A model generated the notes under the pieces. That model made no database searches and was not told where the DNA came from. It saw only the letters and a program-made list of their open reading frames with translations. 64,000 nucleotides of DNA from Norana najaformis (lineage: Eukaryota > Annelida > Clitellata > Crassiclitellata > Hormogastridae), in the NCBI GenBank assembly GCA_964023275.1, contig OZ029915.1, positions 40,603,238-40,667,237 on the forward strand. The letters are read 5' to 3'. This document shows, piece after piece, positions 56,666-64,000 of this stretch (position 1 is the stretch's first letter; every line of letters starts with the position of its first letter). Both the position numbers and the translations under genes were made by a program.

Positions 56666-56937
56666 TAGGATAATGTAGCCAAGATTTTGATGTAACAGCA
56701 TAATAAAACCTTTTAACTTTCTTTAATGCTCAGAGACGGATCAAGAGCGATGAACACGATCATACCCCGACTTGGGGTCCATTACTGAGTTGGCCGCCAA
56801 ACCGACTTCGGCGAGGGTTGCCCAAAGACATAATAGGCCTAATGGACAAACTGATTATAAAAGTTATGGCCGTTATTCTCTTATAATTTCTGTTGGTAGG
56901 CCTAGTTATTTAATGTTTTCGTACCCGAATATTATTA
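56666..56937. other. CpG-richer non-coding spacer
   Basis: Nothing definable. The frame at 56772-56966 runs into the SINE. Confidence 0.4.
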
Positions 56938-57052
56938 TTCGTAGCCGTAATCTTGAAAATTTCTAAAGCGCTACTTTAAACCCAAGCGCAGGGCACCAGC
57001 TTATTCACGAGCGCTCCATCAAGTCAGAGGGGTTGTCCAAAGATACTATGTG
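56938..57052 (-). repeat. SINE-like unit, ATTACG-tail family
   Basis: TCGTAGCCGTAATCTTGAAA, ATTTCTAAAGCGCTACTTTA, GGGCACCAGCTTATTCACGA and GGGGTTGTCCAAAGATACTA; closest to the copy at 46925. Confidence 0.7.
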
Positions 57053-57060
57053 AAAAAATT

Positions 57061-57480
57061 CTGTCAAAGCACCTCTGCTTATATTTCTTGATCCGAGTGC
57101 TGCATTTCTCTTGTCATACCTTGGGCTAGAACTGTTCTGGGTAAACGAGCATTTTCGGTTGCTGGACCAAAATTCTGGAAGTCCCTCTGTGATGTTCGTT
57201 TTAGCTCGGTTTTATTAATATTATTAATAAGTGTTTCATATTCAATGTCACCACTGGTTCAGTCCACATCTGTTACACCCTCCCTGTGTCTGTTCGTTCT
57301 GCTCAGTCGCTTCTGTCATTTCGTTCTCAACTTAAAACTTACCTGTTTCAAATTGCTTATAAACCATAGGCTGCCTCTCTGTCGTGCGGACTGACCTTCT
57401 GGATATCGACCTGATTGTGGCTTGGTTTTGGTGTGCCATCGGTTGATGCTTTGTGCATTAGTAAGTAAGTAAGACACCGG
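57061..57480 (+). mobile_element. LINE 3' end (TTAGA-tail family), with ORF end
   Basis: The plus strand shows a LINE C-terminus twice in decayed form: RAFSVAGPKFWKSLCDVRF near 57150, and SVRSAQSLLSFRSQLKTYLF near 57290-57350, then CTATAAACCATAGGCTGCCT, GACCTTCTGGATATCGACCT, GTGCCATCGGTTGATGCTTT and a TAAGTAAGTAAG tail. The UTR matches 32130-32220. Confidence 0.7.
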
Positions 57481-57519
57481 CGCATTAGAAGTAGCTAATT
57501 ATTATTTATTATTATTTGA

Positions 57520-57955
57520 TACTGTAGATCATGGTATTTGTTGTCTCGCCTCAATACATCATTTGGAGTTTCAGGTTCTGCTCTTCTCTGGATATATTCT
57601 TTCCTTAAAGAACGTTCTCAACAAATTGCAATAAACGCATCTCGTTCAGATCCTGTTGCCTGTCGTTCCGGTTCAATCCTTGGGCCTCTTCTGTTTTCAG
57701 TCTTTATTTGGCCTATTTGTCAAATTGCGCATATTCATAATACAGTGGTCCAGCAATGCGTTGATAACACTTAACTCCACACTGCTCTCTCAGCTAAAAC
57801 CGATTACAAACTCTGCTTGTCCTCTCAGCACATTTGGTTCTGCTTTACTGATCTTGAAATCAACCCAGATAAGTCAGAGGCAATTCTTTTAACAACCCAC
57901 CAGTTTATGCAGTCTTTCTCTTCACATTCATCTGTTGACTTCCAGAAGCCAAAAT
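57520..57955 (+). mobile_element. LINE reverse transcriptase fragment
   Basis: The plus frame from 57538 reads LLSRLNTSFGVSGSALLWIY, SFLKERSQQIAINASRSDPV, then GSILGPLLFSVFI (57685-57720), the palm region that follows the conserved GxPQGS motif. The YADDT box is decayed (VDNT at 57765). A second frame continues with LEINPDKSEAILLTTHQFMQ (57850-57910). This order is that of CR1/Jockey-like reverse transcriptases. At least two frameshifts and several missing bases are visible. It stops abruptly where the SINE-like unit starts at 57955. Confidence 0.75.
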
Positions 57956-58098
57956 CCCATTGTGGGGGATCGACCACAAGGCTGAACCCTTTTACCTAAC
58001 GATTTTCTTTTGACTGAGCGCCTGTGAATAGGCTGGTTCCCGCGACTTAGCTTTCGTTGGGCGCTGTAGAAATTTTGAGATTACGATTACGATTATTT
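57956..58098 (+). repeat. SINE-like unit, ATTACG-tail family
   Basis: GGGGGATCGACCACAAGGCT, TTTTACCTAACGATTTTCTT, TTGACTGAGCGCCTGTGAAT, GGGCGCTGTAGAAATTTTGA and GATTACGATTACGATTA. It directly follows the LINE reverse-transcriptase piece. Confidence 0.75.
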
Positions 58099-58439
58099 AG
58101 ACAGAATTCATAAATACTAAACAATTTATTCGACGGATTACATTGACCAAAAACTTCATATTAAAGTTGTTCGATTAGCTCTAGCTCGTTTCTTATATTT
58201 AGGCCTAAACGATTTTTGCTTTAATTCAATTTAAAATAAATAAGTCCTTTTTGCAAACCGTCCCCGATGGCCAGTAATTGCCGACGTTCGATCAATGCAT
58301 CGTCGGTCGTCGTTAGCATTAAGGGCGCCCGCGGTCTTTCGCACGATAGTCATTCGATACCAATTACGTCCTGCTGAAGACAACAAGCGTCGTTCGAACT
58401 GCTTTATGACCAGTCGGGTGTGGCTCTTCTCCCGGTTTC
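58099..58439. other. Spacer, CpG-rich second half
   Basis: AT-rich to about 58250, then CpG-rich up to the Polinton fossil. Nothing definable. Confidence 0.45.
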
Positions 58440-59190
58440 CGGCTCAGCCGCCCACCGGGATGAACAGCGCCTCAAAGCTGGCGTAGATTATGTATGGAGC
58501 ACGCATCTGCTTGTGGTGGTTCTGGAACTGCACGGTGTTTTCGCCCTCCTCTGGTATCGCGGTGCGCAAAGGCCTCTCGCCGATGCCCTCGTAGTCTTCC
58601 TTGTGTCTGTCGAGCAGGTCCTGGGTCGAGAAGACATGCAGGTGGCGGCGGCAGGGGTGCTTTCTGCACTTCTTGTCGCTGGTTTTAAGCAGCATGCGGG
58701 CCAGGTCCTTGACCCACACGTAATGTTTGTTTTCATGGTTATCGACATTGGGCAGAAGTAGCAGGTTAACCTAGTGCCCCACCGCCCATGATACATGGAT
58801 TGGATACAGCCCGCCCTTCCACCAGTAAATGCTTACCGATAGTGCAAGGTTCTGGCGTTCGAACTTGCCAACGTCGCTAACCTTCACTGGGAACTCTATT
58901 TCGCTAAGATGGACTCGGTATTTGGCCGGGCGCTGCGGTTATGCCCTGCGAGATGGAGCGCCGACAGGACTACCTACTCGAAGCAGCAGTTGTCCAGGTT
59001 CTGCACTTTGACAACTATCCGCGGTGGCATACATTTCGGCGTTGGGATGTATGAGCGCCCCTGGAATGCGCTATACTTGGAGACACCCAGGTCCAGCGCC
59101 ACACAGCGCTTGAGCTGCCAGCCCTAAGCCATCGTTGGTATACTCCTCCAGGTGCTTCGTTTTGGCTCCCTCAGTCTTCTGGCCTACCTC
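58440..59190 (-). mobile_element. Polinton/Maverick fossil: N-terminal part of DNA polymerase B
   Basis: A broken piece of the protein-primed family-B DNA polymerase of a Polinton, minus strand. The part nearest the polymerase N-terminus (about 59190-58950) has GRSYIPTPK followed by a VKVQNLDNCCF stretch, and the part at 58719-58444 has WVKDLARMLLKTS, a cysteine/histidine-bearing segment and FQNHHKQMRAPYIIYASFEA, the start of the exonuclease domain. Capsid, integrase and protease genes and terminal inverted repeats are not recognised in the window. G+C and CpG are much higher than in most of the window. It has several breaks; age is uncertain, but residue similarity is well kept. Confidence 0.72.
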
Positions 59191-59199
59191 GCCCCTGTT

Positions 59200-59470
59200 C
59201 AGGACTCGTATTGACCGTTTGATTGGCGCCACGCCATTTAAGACTTACGTATTGTGCTGGCCTGAGATTCAATTCTCCGAAATAAGCCACGTTCGGCGCT
59301 CAGCGGTGGTGAAGGATCTCACCAGGTAAATTCATTGAAAAATGAGCCTCGGCCCTGCTCATTTTTCAAAGAATTAATCGGGTGAGATTCTTCATCACCG
59401 CTGTCCGTTTGAATGGGCGCTATGCCATTTAGGGTTCCCGTGCACGGACAGAACTAACCCGAGATTTAAA
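59200..59470. repeat. Inverted pair of SINE-like units (hairpin)
   Basis: The left arm runs CAGCGGTGGTGAAGGATCTC, ACCAGGTAAATTCATTG, AAAAATGAGC; the right arm is its complement, GCTCATTTTTCAAAGAATTA, ATCGGGTGAGATTCTTCATC, ACCGCTG, about CTCGGCCCT. Both arms belong to the 'CGACCCTGCTCAT' family of 19565. The arms extend outward through GCCATTTA and AAGCCACG(T/A)TCGG. Confidence 0.75.
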
Positions 59471-60160
59471 TCTCTTAAATAAGCCACGATCGGAAAAGAA
59501 GATTATTGCATCGGTCTCGAGGCAGTGGTAGCTGGACGGTCGCGCGATAGTCCTTCAGAATGCCTGCCTCCCTGAGGAAGACAAGCTTTGGGCAAATTTA
59601 AGTCCTCGCTGGGAGGCTTTGCGCGCGGTCTCATACAGGTTGAGCGGTCGGTGTTGGCTTGGCACTGGCTCGCGGAACTTAACCAGGTTTAGCGTTGGGG
59701 TGGGTTCTTCTCGAGGAGTAAGGAGAGACGTTCTAGCGGAGCTGGAGTTGGGTTAGGTTTCCAGAGCCCTAAGAGTAGTTCTACGGTCCGCATCATCTAT
59801 CACGCCCGGCTTGTGTAGTTTTAAGAGGTAAGATATATCTTCGTTTATGGACAAGTTGCTAGCCATGTCTGCGTCGATATATCACCTGTTGTATACCTCT
59901 AACTGGGGTTAGGTTCTTAGAAGCAGGTAGGGGTTTGGTTCTTAGAAGCTCGTTAAGGACCTCCGTAATGCGTTTACTGATGCGACTCCTGATGTCGATT
60001 AAACCTTGCGCTGCTCGTTGAGCACCACACCGTCAACATAGCCCATCAAATTGATCGCCCTCCGGTGCAGAGCGCTGAGTAGAGTCCTCAAGCATCGGGC
60101 TGTCCTTCTGGCCGGCACCCTTGAAACTATGGTCCATCTATGAGGATCTTAAATGGCCCT
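59471..60160 (-). other. GC-rich uncharacterised segment, possibly more of the Polinton fossil
   Basis: The composition matches the polymerase fossil next to it. Short minus-strand peptides of helical, charged character occur (for example RRAINLMGYVDGVVLNEQR near 60080-60020). A GGTTCTTAGAAGC unit is repeated at 59909 and 59937. I cannot name a product. It may be another gene of the same element, separated from it by the SINE hairpin. Confidence 0.3.
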
Positions 60161-60164
60161 GGCG

Positions 60165-60270
60165 CTCATTAAAACGGACAGCGGTGTGAAGGATCTCACC
60201 CGATAAATTCATGGGAAAATGAGCAGGGTCGAGGCAATACGATCGCGGTAGAAAACCGTGTACATTTACA
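60165..60270 (-). repeat. SINE-like family ('CGACCCTGCTCAT'), copy 4
   Basis: GGACAGCGGTGTGAAGGATC, TCACCCGATAAATTCATGGG, AAAATGAGCAGGGTCGAGGC and GTGTACATTTACATTTAC; the complement matches copies 1 and 2. Confidence 0.7.
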
Positions 60271-60394
60271 TTTACTGTGCGTGCAGTCGTTATGACGGGA
60301 TCAACGCCGTAAGAGTAATTTCGTTGTTTTGGCCCTATCCGCTTTCCATAAACTGCGCTGCTTGGCATGACTAATCACAGTGTCCTTTAGTTGC

Positions 60395-60770
60395 GGCTGA
60401 TATGGTCATTAATGCTCGGGAAAGCTCAGATATTGCTGGCCACCTTGGTCATACCTATGTAGGGTACATTTTATATGCGAATGATACCATATTGCTATCT
60501 GCCCACTGTGTAGACTCATTTCATTTGCGCTGAAGTTTATGTAATATTCAATGCAAAATCTAATTTATTTTTGTGTCCGTCCTTCTTGTGATAATCAAGA
60601 TTGTTAGCTGGTCCTTGGAGCAGAATTTGTATCTGTATGAACTTAATTTTCTGTTTCTGATTTTACCTTTGCGACGAATAAACGTAACCCTATACATTAA
60701 GTATAAACATCTTTGGTATGACCTAATGGTAGAGGATATTAAGTTGGGAAAATAGCGAAAAGTCTGTAAA
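60395..60770 (+). mobile_element. LINE reverse transcriptase YADD-region fragment
   Basis: The plus strand reads VINARESSDIAGHLGHTYVG, then YILYANDTILLSAHCVDS (60465-60520), a close relative of the G-x-MYADDIILLSPS box of L1/CR1-type LINEs with the first Asp changed to Asn. A second frame at 60573-60755 (VSWSLEQNLYLYELNFLFLI) may continue it. It is severely decayed and short at both ends. Confidence 0.5.
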
Positions 60771-61064
60771 AGGACCGCAAGTGGTATCGCCATTTAGGCG
60801 GGCCGCTCTCTTATTCGCATTAACCAACTTCAATCCGTTTGAAATGCAGCAGTTCGGCCTATTAGTAGGATTAAAAAAATCCTAAGTTTGGTAATATATC
60901 TAGCTATATGCGGAATAAGCTGCGCTGGTTGCTCATGCGAACACACACTGAGTTTAAGACGCTTATGCTGATGCGAAACGGCCGGGGCCGGTTCTGCTCC
61001 ACCCTATCTTAGGGAGCTGTCTATTTAGTCTTATCTGCACCTGGTCGATCTTCGTTCCGCCGTA
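60771..61064. other. Spacer before the pogo-class transposon
   Basis: No gene seen. CTGGTCGATCTTCGTTCCGC just before the element echoes CTGACCGAAGATATCTTCGTTCT after it. Confidence 0.4.
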
Positions 61065-61092
61065 GGGGAAAGTGGTCTAAAACGGGCCCCTT
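61065..61092 (+). repeat. Left terminal inverted repeat
   Basis: Twenty-eight bases, identical to the complement of 62770-62797 except for one T/C difference at position 10. Confidence 0.9.
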
Positions 61093-61573
61093 GGTCAAAA
61101 CGGGCCCACCCCCTCCGTGGCGACGCCCCTAGCGAATTGTTTAAAATTTGCAAATGCACGCGATAGCAGCTTACTACGATAAATATTCATGAGTGCCTAG
61201 ACTTCTTTGGTTCATGCTGTGGTGAGAAAAAAATAATAATGTTTAATTTCGACAATTTACCTTATTTTGTTGGTTAACACCTGCTGTACATAACATTTAC
61301 AATCAGAGTAGAACACCATTTACTGTGCTATTATGTTATAAATACACTGTCATTTAGAAATGAAGTATACGGTTATCGCCTGATTTCAAGATGGCTGAAT
61401 ATTTTCAATAGGTTAGAGTTGTCTAAAACGGGCCCAGAGAGGCCTGTTTTGGACATAGCATATCTGTGGTTAGAGCTATTGCTTTTTTAACGAATTTATT
61501 TTTAGGCTTACCTACAGGGCACATAGGACGGTATAAGAGAAAAACTGAGAGATTGTCCTGATCATATATCAGT

Positions 61574-61985
61574 ATGGAAAAAGCTAATGAGGCACTGAGA
61601 GCCAACACTAAAAAAGCTTACAAAGTATTTAATGTACCCAGAACAACACTTCAGAGGAGGTATAAGTCAACCCTTGCAAGACGAGATGCAGCAGCAAAAA
61701 GACTTGGGTCAAAGTGCAATGTATTTGATGTAGAAACGGAGAATGGGCTAGTACAGCATGTGAAAGATATGGAAAGCATGTTATTTGGGTTTACTTGAAA
61801 ACGTTTGAGAAAACTGGCGTATCAACTGGCAAAGGTTAACAATAGTCATAATCGATTCAGTGATGAGGAGGAGGCTGGTTTAGAGTGGTACCGATGGTTT
61901 AAATCATTCACATTGGAACTGATTCTGCTAGCACTCCTGCACACCAAAATCGCGTGCTGGACATTCCACCTTTGCCAAAAATAAC
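61574..61985 (+). pseudogene. pogo-type transposase N-terminal DNA-binding region
   Basis: From the ATG at 61574 there are 74 codons to a TGA at 61797, and the same frame then continues for about 60 codons. Residues 1-45 form a psq-type helix-turn-helix (ALRANTKKAYKVFNVPRTTL, then QRRYKS). Residues 55-74 (ENGLVQHVKDMESMLFGFT) and the continuation (RLRKLAYQLAKVNN, then EEEAGLEWYRWFKSF) match the second, CENP-B-like HTH of pogo/Tigger transposases, with the usual G-x-W-x-x-x-F ending. The catalytic domain should follow but the sequence jumps instead toward the C-terminus. One stop and frameshifts disable it. Confidence 0.8.
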
Positions 61986-62034
61986 AATGCACACTCGCAG
62001 ATAGTCCAGTGTCAAGGGTAAGAGGGGCGTTTTA

Positions 62035-62435
62035 ACAGCTAGTCCTTACAAATTAGAGTTGGAAACGAAGAAGTACTTGTTGGTCGAGAAAATATCTGCC
62101 ACTGTAGCAAAGAAATTGAAGAAAATAACAGAGGATAAAAAGGTTCAGCCGAAAATAGAAAAGAAAATGAGAAAGGTAACACCCAACACAGCAACTAGTC
62201 ACACAAAGAGTCGTTCAAGAAGTCGCTGGACAAAAGCAGTAAAACTGAAGGCGAACATCCAACAGTGTCAATATGTCCAGAATGCGACATCAAAGAAAAT
62301 ACAGAACAGGATCAGCAAATGAATTGTGGTTGGATTGCATGCCAAACATGCAGCATTTGGTACCATGAACTATGCGCAGAAGTGAACGATGTAGTTGGTG
62401 GTGACTATTTTACCTGCTTACAATGCTGTGAATAG
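62035..62435 (+). pseudogene. pogo-type transposase C-terminal region with PHD-like zinc finger
   Basis: Around 62035-62320 the plus strand encodes a lysine-rich linker (SPYKLELETKKYLLVEK, then KKLKKITEDKKVQPKIEKKM). In another frame at 62325-62432 comes CGWIACQTCSIWYHELCAEV and a final C-x2-C (FTCLQCCE), a PHD-like Cys4-His-Cys arrangement that many pogo-class transposases carry at the C-terminus. The stop is at 62433. The region is separated from the N-terminal part by the deleted catalytic core. Confidence 0.75.
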
Positions 62436-62769
62436 TGTTTGTGTTGCCTTCATATTGTGTTTTTGTCATATTAATGACATAACTAACAGCTGAATGAACT
62501 AAAAATAATCAAGCGTTTTTACTTTTCTTCAGGAACGCTATTACTGCAGTGATAGAGAATAGGACTAAAATATGGGCCCATTTTAGATGCAGTAGTATGA
62601 TAAAATGGGCCCCCTAAGTCTGTTTACCCTAAGGGTTTTGGTCTTTCTGTTAATGAAGTTAATCGTACACATATCTTGTCCAGTAAATGTACATTAAATT
62701 ATTTACATTAGCAATGTATTTGACAAAGAATATTTGAAAAACTGCCCCTTGAATCACTGGTTTTGTGTT

Positions 62770-62797
62770 AAGGGGCCCGTTTTAGACCGCTTTCCCC
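62770..62797 (-). repeat. Right terminal inverted repeat
   Basis: AAGGGGCCCGTTTTAGACCG followed by CTTTCCCC; partner of 61065-61092. Confidence 0.9.
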
Positions 62798-62798
62798 T

Positions 62799-62856
62799 AC
62801 CTGACCTTAGATATCTTCGTTCTTTCTTACCTGACCGAAGATATCTTCGTTCTACA
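62799..62856. repeat. ~30-bp tandem duplication next to the transposon
   Basis: ACCTGACCTTAGATATCTTC GTTCT is followed by ACCTGACCGAAGATATCTTC GTTCT about 30 bases later. Each copy holds GATATC inside a GAAGATATCTTC palindrome (perfect in the second). Confidence 0.8.
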
Positions 62857-63640
62857 ACATTGCGTGATCTGGTTGTTCCCCGTCCTGTATTTCGCAGTTC
62901 ACATGGTAGTTTCGCCGTAGTCGGTCTCTCATTCTAGAACAAGAAGTCATGCAACCAACGACATGAGCTTTTTCTCCTTAATATGCATCTATTTCGCCAT
63001 TCTTTCTCGTCGTGGTTTTGCGTTTTCAGGTCGACAGCATATCATAGGACAGCTGAGTCGATTTCGGTTTCTAAGTCGGTATCGATTTCGGTTGTTTCCC
63101 CTTAGTTTTTTCAAAGTCGATTCGGTATCTGTGGCCTTAATCCTTTAGGCCTATGTTCACATTTCGACTTCGCTGGTTTGCAGTATATCAAAAGCAGACT
63201 AGCCCACACTTGGAAAACGCTGTCTTATTATAGCCACAGATGTGGCCAGCTGGAATTCCCAAACTAGACCGACCAAGCAACCTGGGCCACATTTAGAAAT
63301 TTCGACTAGTTAGTGGCCCACCATTGGAATGGACTGCTGTTTTCTGGTCCAAATGCAGCGCACGACACCACAACTTCCGCTACGTAGTAGGCCTACTTCA
63401 TTTGCTGCCGTCTAACGCAGGGATGCGTCATTACTATTAATTTTTCAGTGATGGGACACGTGTGTATCAGTCAACCTTAAAATTTTCAGCAGTGTTAGCC
63501 TGCATTGTGTTCAGTGAACGAAAAATATTATACGTAAGATAAGCTGACTTTTTGATAACTGCATTCTGCTTAGACTGACTTTTAGTTTTTTGTGGTTTTT
63601 CATCTCGGTTTTCCGTGTTTTTCGGCTTTCTGAATAGGAC
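62857..63640. other. CpG-rich non-coding stretch
   Basis: Short frames without motifs. TCGATTTCGGTT/TCGGTATC words recur at 63055-63125 (about five loose TCG-G units). No gene supported. Confidence 0.4.
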
Positions 63641-63644
63641 CGAC

Positions 63645-63770
63645 CTCCCTGCCTCCCTCTCTTCCTCTTCCTGGCCAAGTCTCGTTATAATCGCGAAATG
63701 GCGCCGGCGTTATATGTCGTCTTTTTTAATGTACTAAAAGGAAAACGACCCATTCGTCTAAGGCTATTAT
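63645..63770 (+). promoter_or_regulatory. Promoter-like CpG-rich segment with a possible gene start
   Basis: A pyrimidine-rich CCTCCCTGCCTCCCTCTCTT is followed by CGCGAAATGGCGCCGGCG, where AAATGGCG is a YY1-type site and also an ATG (63698) in good Kozak context. The ORF from it (95 codons to 63983) starts MAPALYVVFFNVLKGKRP, but then runs through trinucleotide arrays (poly-Met, -Thr, -Ile, -Arg), so it is more likely 5' UTR sequence than protein. A second AACGCCATCTG (63901) is another YY1-like site. Confidence 0.35.
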
Positions 63771-63875
63771 TGATGATGATGATGATGATGATGATGATGA
63801 CGACGACGACGACGACGATAATAATAATAATGATAAGGAGGAGTAGGAGGAGGAGGAGGAGGAGGAGGAGGAGGA
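63771..63875. repeat. Chain of four trinucleotide arrays
   Basis: (GAT)n at 63771-63800, (CGA)n at 63800-63819, (TAA)n at 63819-63833, (GGA)n at 63836-63875. Each neighbour differs by one base in the unit (GAT to GAC/CGA, then to ATA, then AGG), as if one array diversified in steps. Confidence 0.92.
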
Positions 63876-63974
63876 TATTTCGGCGCCTGTTCAACGAAGA
63901 AACGCCATCTGCCTCTCCGGAACATTGTTATCGTGCTACGAGTTCGCTTGACAGTTGTTTAGGCTTACTACAAA

Positions 63975-64000
63975 ATGACGTCTGAAATGTGTGCAAAATA
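63975..64000 (+). CDS. Possible start of a host gene cut by the window edge
   Basis: An ATG at 63975 in acceptable context (TACAAAATGACG) stays open to the edge (MTSEMCAK). It follows the CpG-rich, YY1-bearing leader and lies right where a first coding exon would be expected. Only eight codons are visible, so this is a pointer and not a supported gene. Confidence 0.15.

Larger units (their letters stand above)
61065..62797 (+). mobile_element. pogo-class (Tc1/mariner superfamily) DNA transposon, core-deleted
   Basis: The 1733-bp element has near-perfect 28-bp terminal inverted repeats (left begins GGGGAAAGTGGTCTAAAACG at 61065; the right, in complement, begins GGGGAAAGCGGTCTAAAACG at 62797) and is flanked by TA on both sides (61063-61064, 62798-62799), the target duplication of Tc1/mariner elements. 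Inside are both ends of a pogo/Tigger-like transposase but not its DDE/DDD catalytic core. Extra copies of the terminal core GTCTAAAACGGGCCC lie at 61095, 61428, 61440 (inverted), 62573 (inverted) and 62597. It is therefore an internally deleted, non-autonomous copy that keeps the sites a transposase would bind. Confidence 0.88.

Noticed and set aside
58472-58796. Alternative frames over the Polinton polymerase region on both strands
   Set aside because: Shadows in GC-rich DNA; only the frame with polymerase landmarks is meaningful.
63685-63985. ORFs with poly-Met/Thr/Ile/Arg (plus) or poly-Leu/Ile/Val (minus)
   Set aside because: Homopolymers come from trinucleotide arrays; the good Kozak ATG is kept only as promoter-region evidence.

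Overview
The window looks like intergenic or intronic DNA of a metazoan, most likely an aquatic invertebrate. It is AT-rich and full of microsatellites. It carries many decayed LINE 3' ends, short interspersed repeats that end in simple-sequence tails, Ty3/gypsy fossils, a Polinton fragment and DNA transposons, with almost no dense coding sequence. I see no rRNA, no convincing tRNA gene, no operon and no CRISPR array. The organism call rests on this repeat spectrum and on eukaryotic splice-like signals, so the lineage is not fixed.

Layout. 1-9 kb: AT-rich non-coding DNA with one candidate spliced coding exon (minus, 1293-1452), a CpG-rich segment (1.6-2.2 kb) and a 150-bp fold-back element (3822-3971). 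9.3-12 kb: minus-strand remains of two related LINE C-termini, an unidentified 183-codon ORF and a tandemly duplicated microsatellite-bearing unit. 12.9-18.6 kb: two copies of one hAT-like non-autonomous DNA element on either side of a minus-strand Ty3/gypsy fossil (about 14.5-17.2 kb); a LINE 3' end sits inside one of its LTRs and a 7 x 39 bp array in its body. 18.9 kb: a pogo/Tigger-like end. 20-28 kb: sparse repeats, a solo LTR fragment and unidentified short ORFs. 28.4-29.7 kb: an RTE-like LINE reverse transcriptase remnant. 30-41 kb: several LINE 3' tails and SINE-like units. 42.2-45.3 kb: a second, plus-strand Ty3/gypsy fossil with a recognisable 3' LTR. 47.07-47.58 kb: a 27 x 19 bp minisatellite. 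48-55.7 kb: more LINE tails and a GGTAA-rich degenerate array.

56-64 kb is compositionally different: richer in G+C and CpG. It holds a promoter-like segment with a minus-strand ORF that begins with a signal peptide (56008-56349), LINE fragments, a Polinton DNA polymerase fossil (58.4-59.2 kb) and a nearly complete pogo-class DNA transposon with matching terminal repeats and TA target duplication (61065-62797) whose catalytic core is deleted. At the very end is a CpG-rich promoter-like stretch that may be the 5' end of a host gene lying beyond the window.

No set of genes here works together as a pathway. The only candidates for host coding are the two minus-strand ORFs (1.3 kb, 56 kb) and the possible gene start at the right edge, and all three are tentative. 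Most long open frames are side effects of tandem repeats or pieces of transposons.
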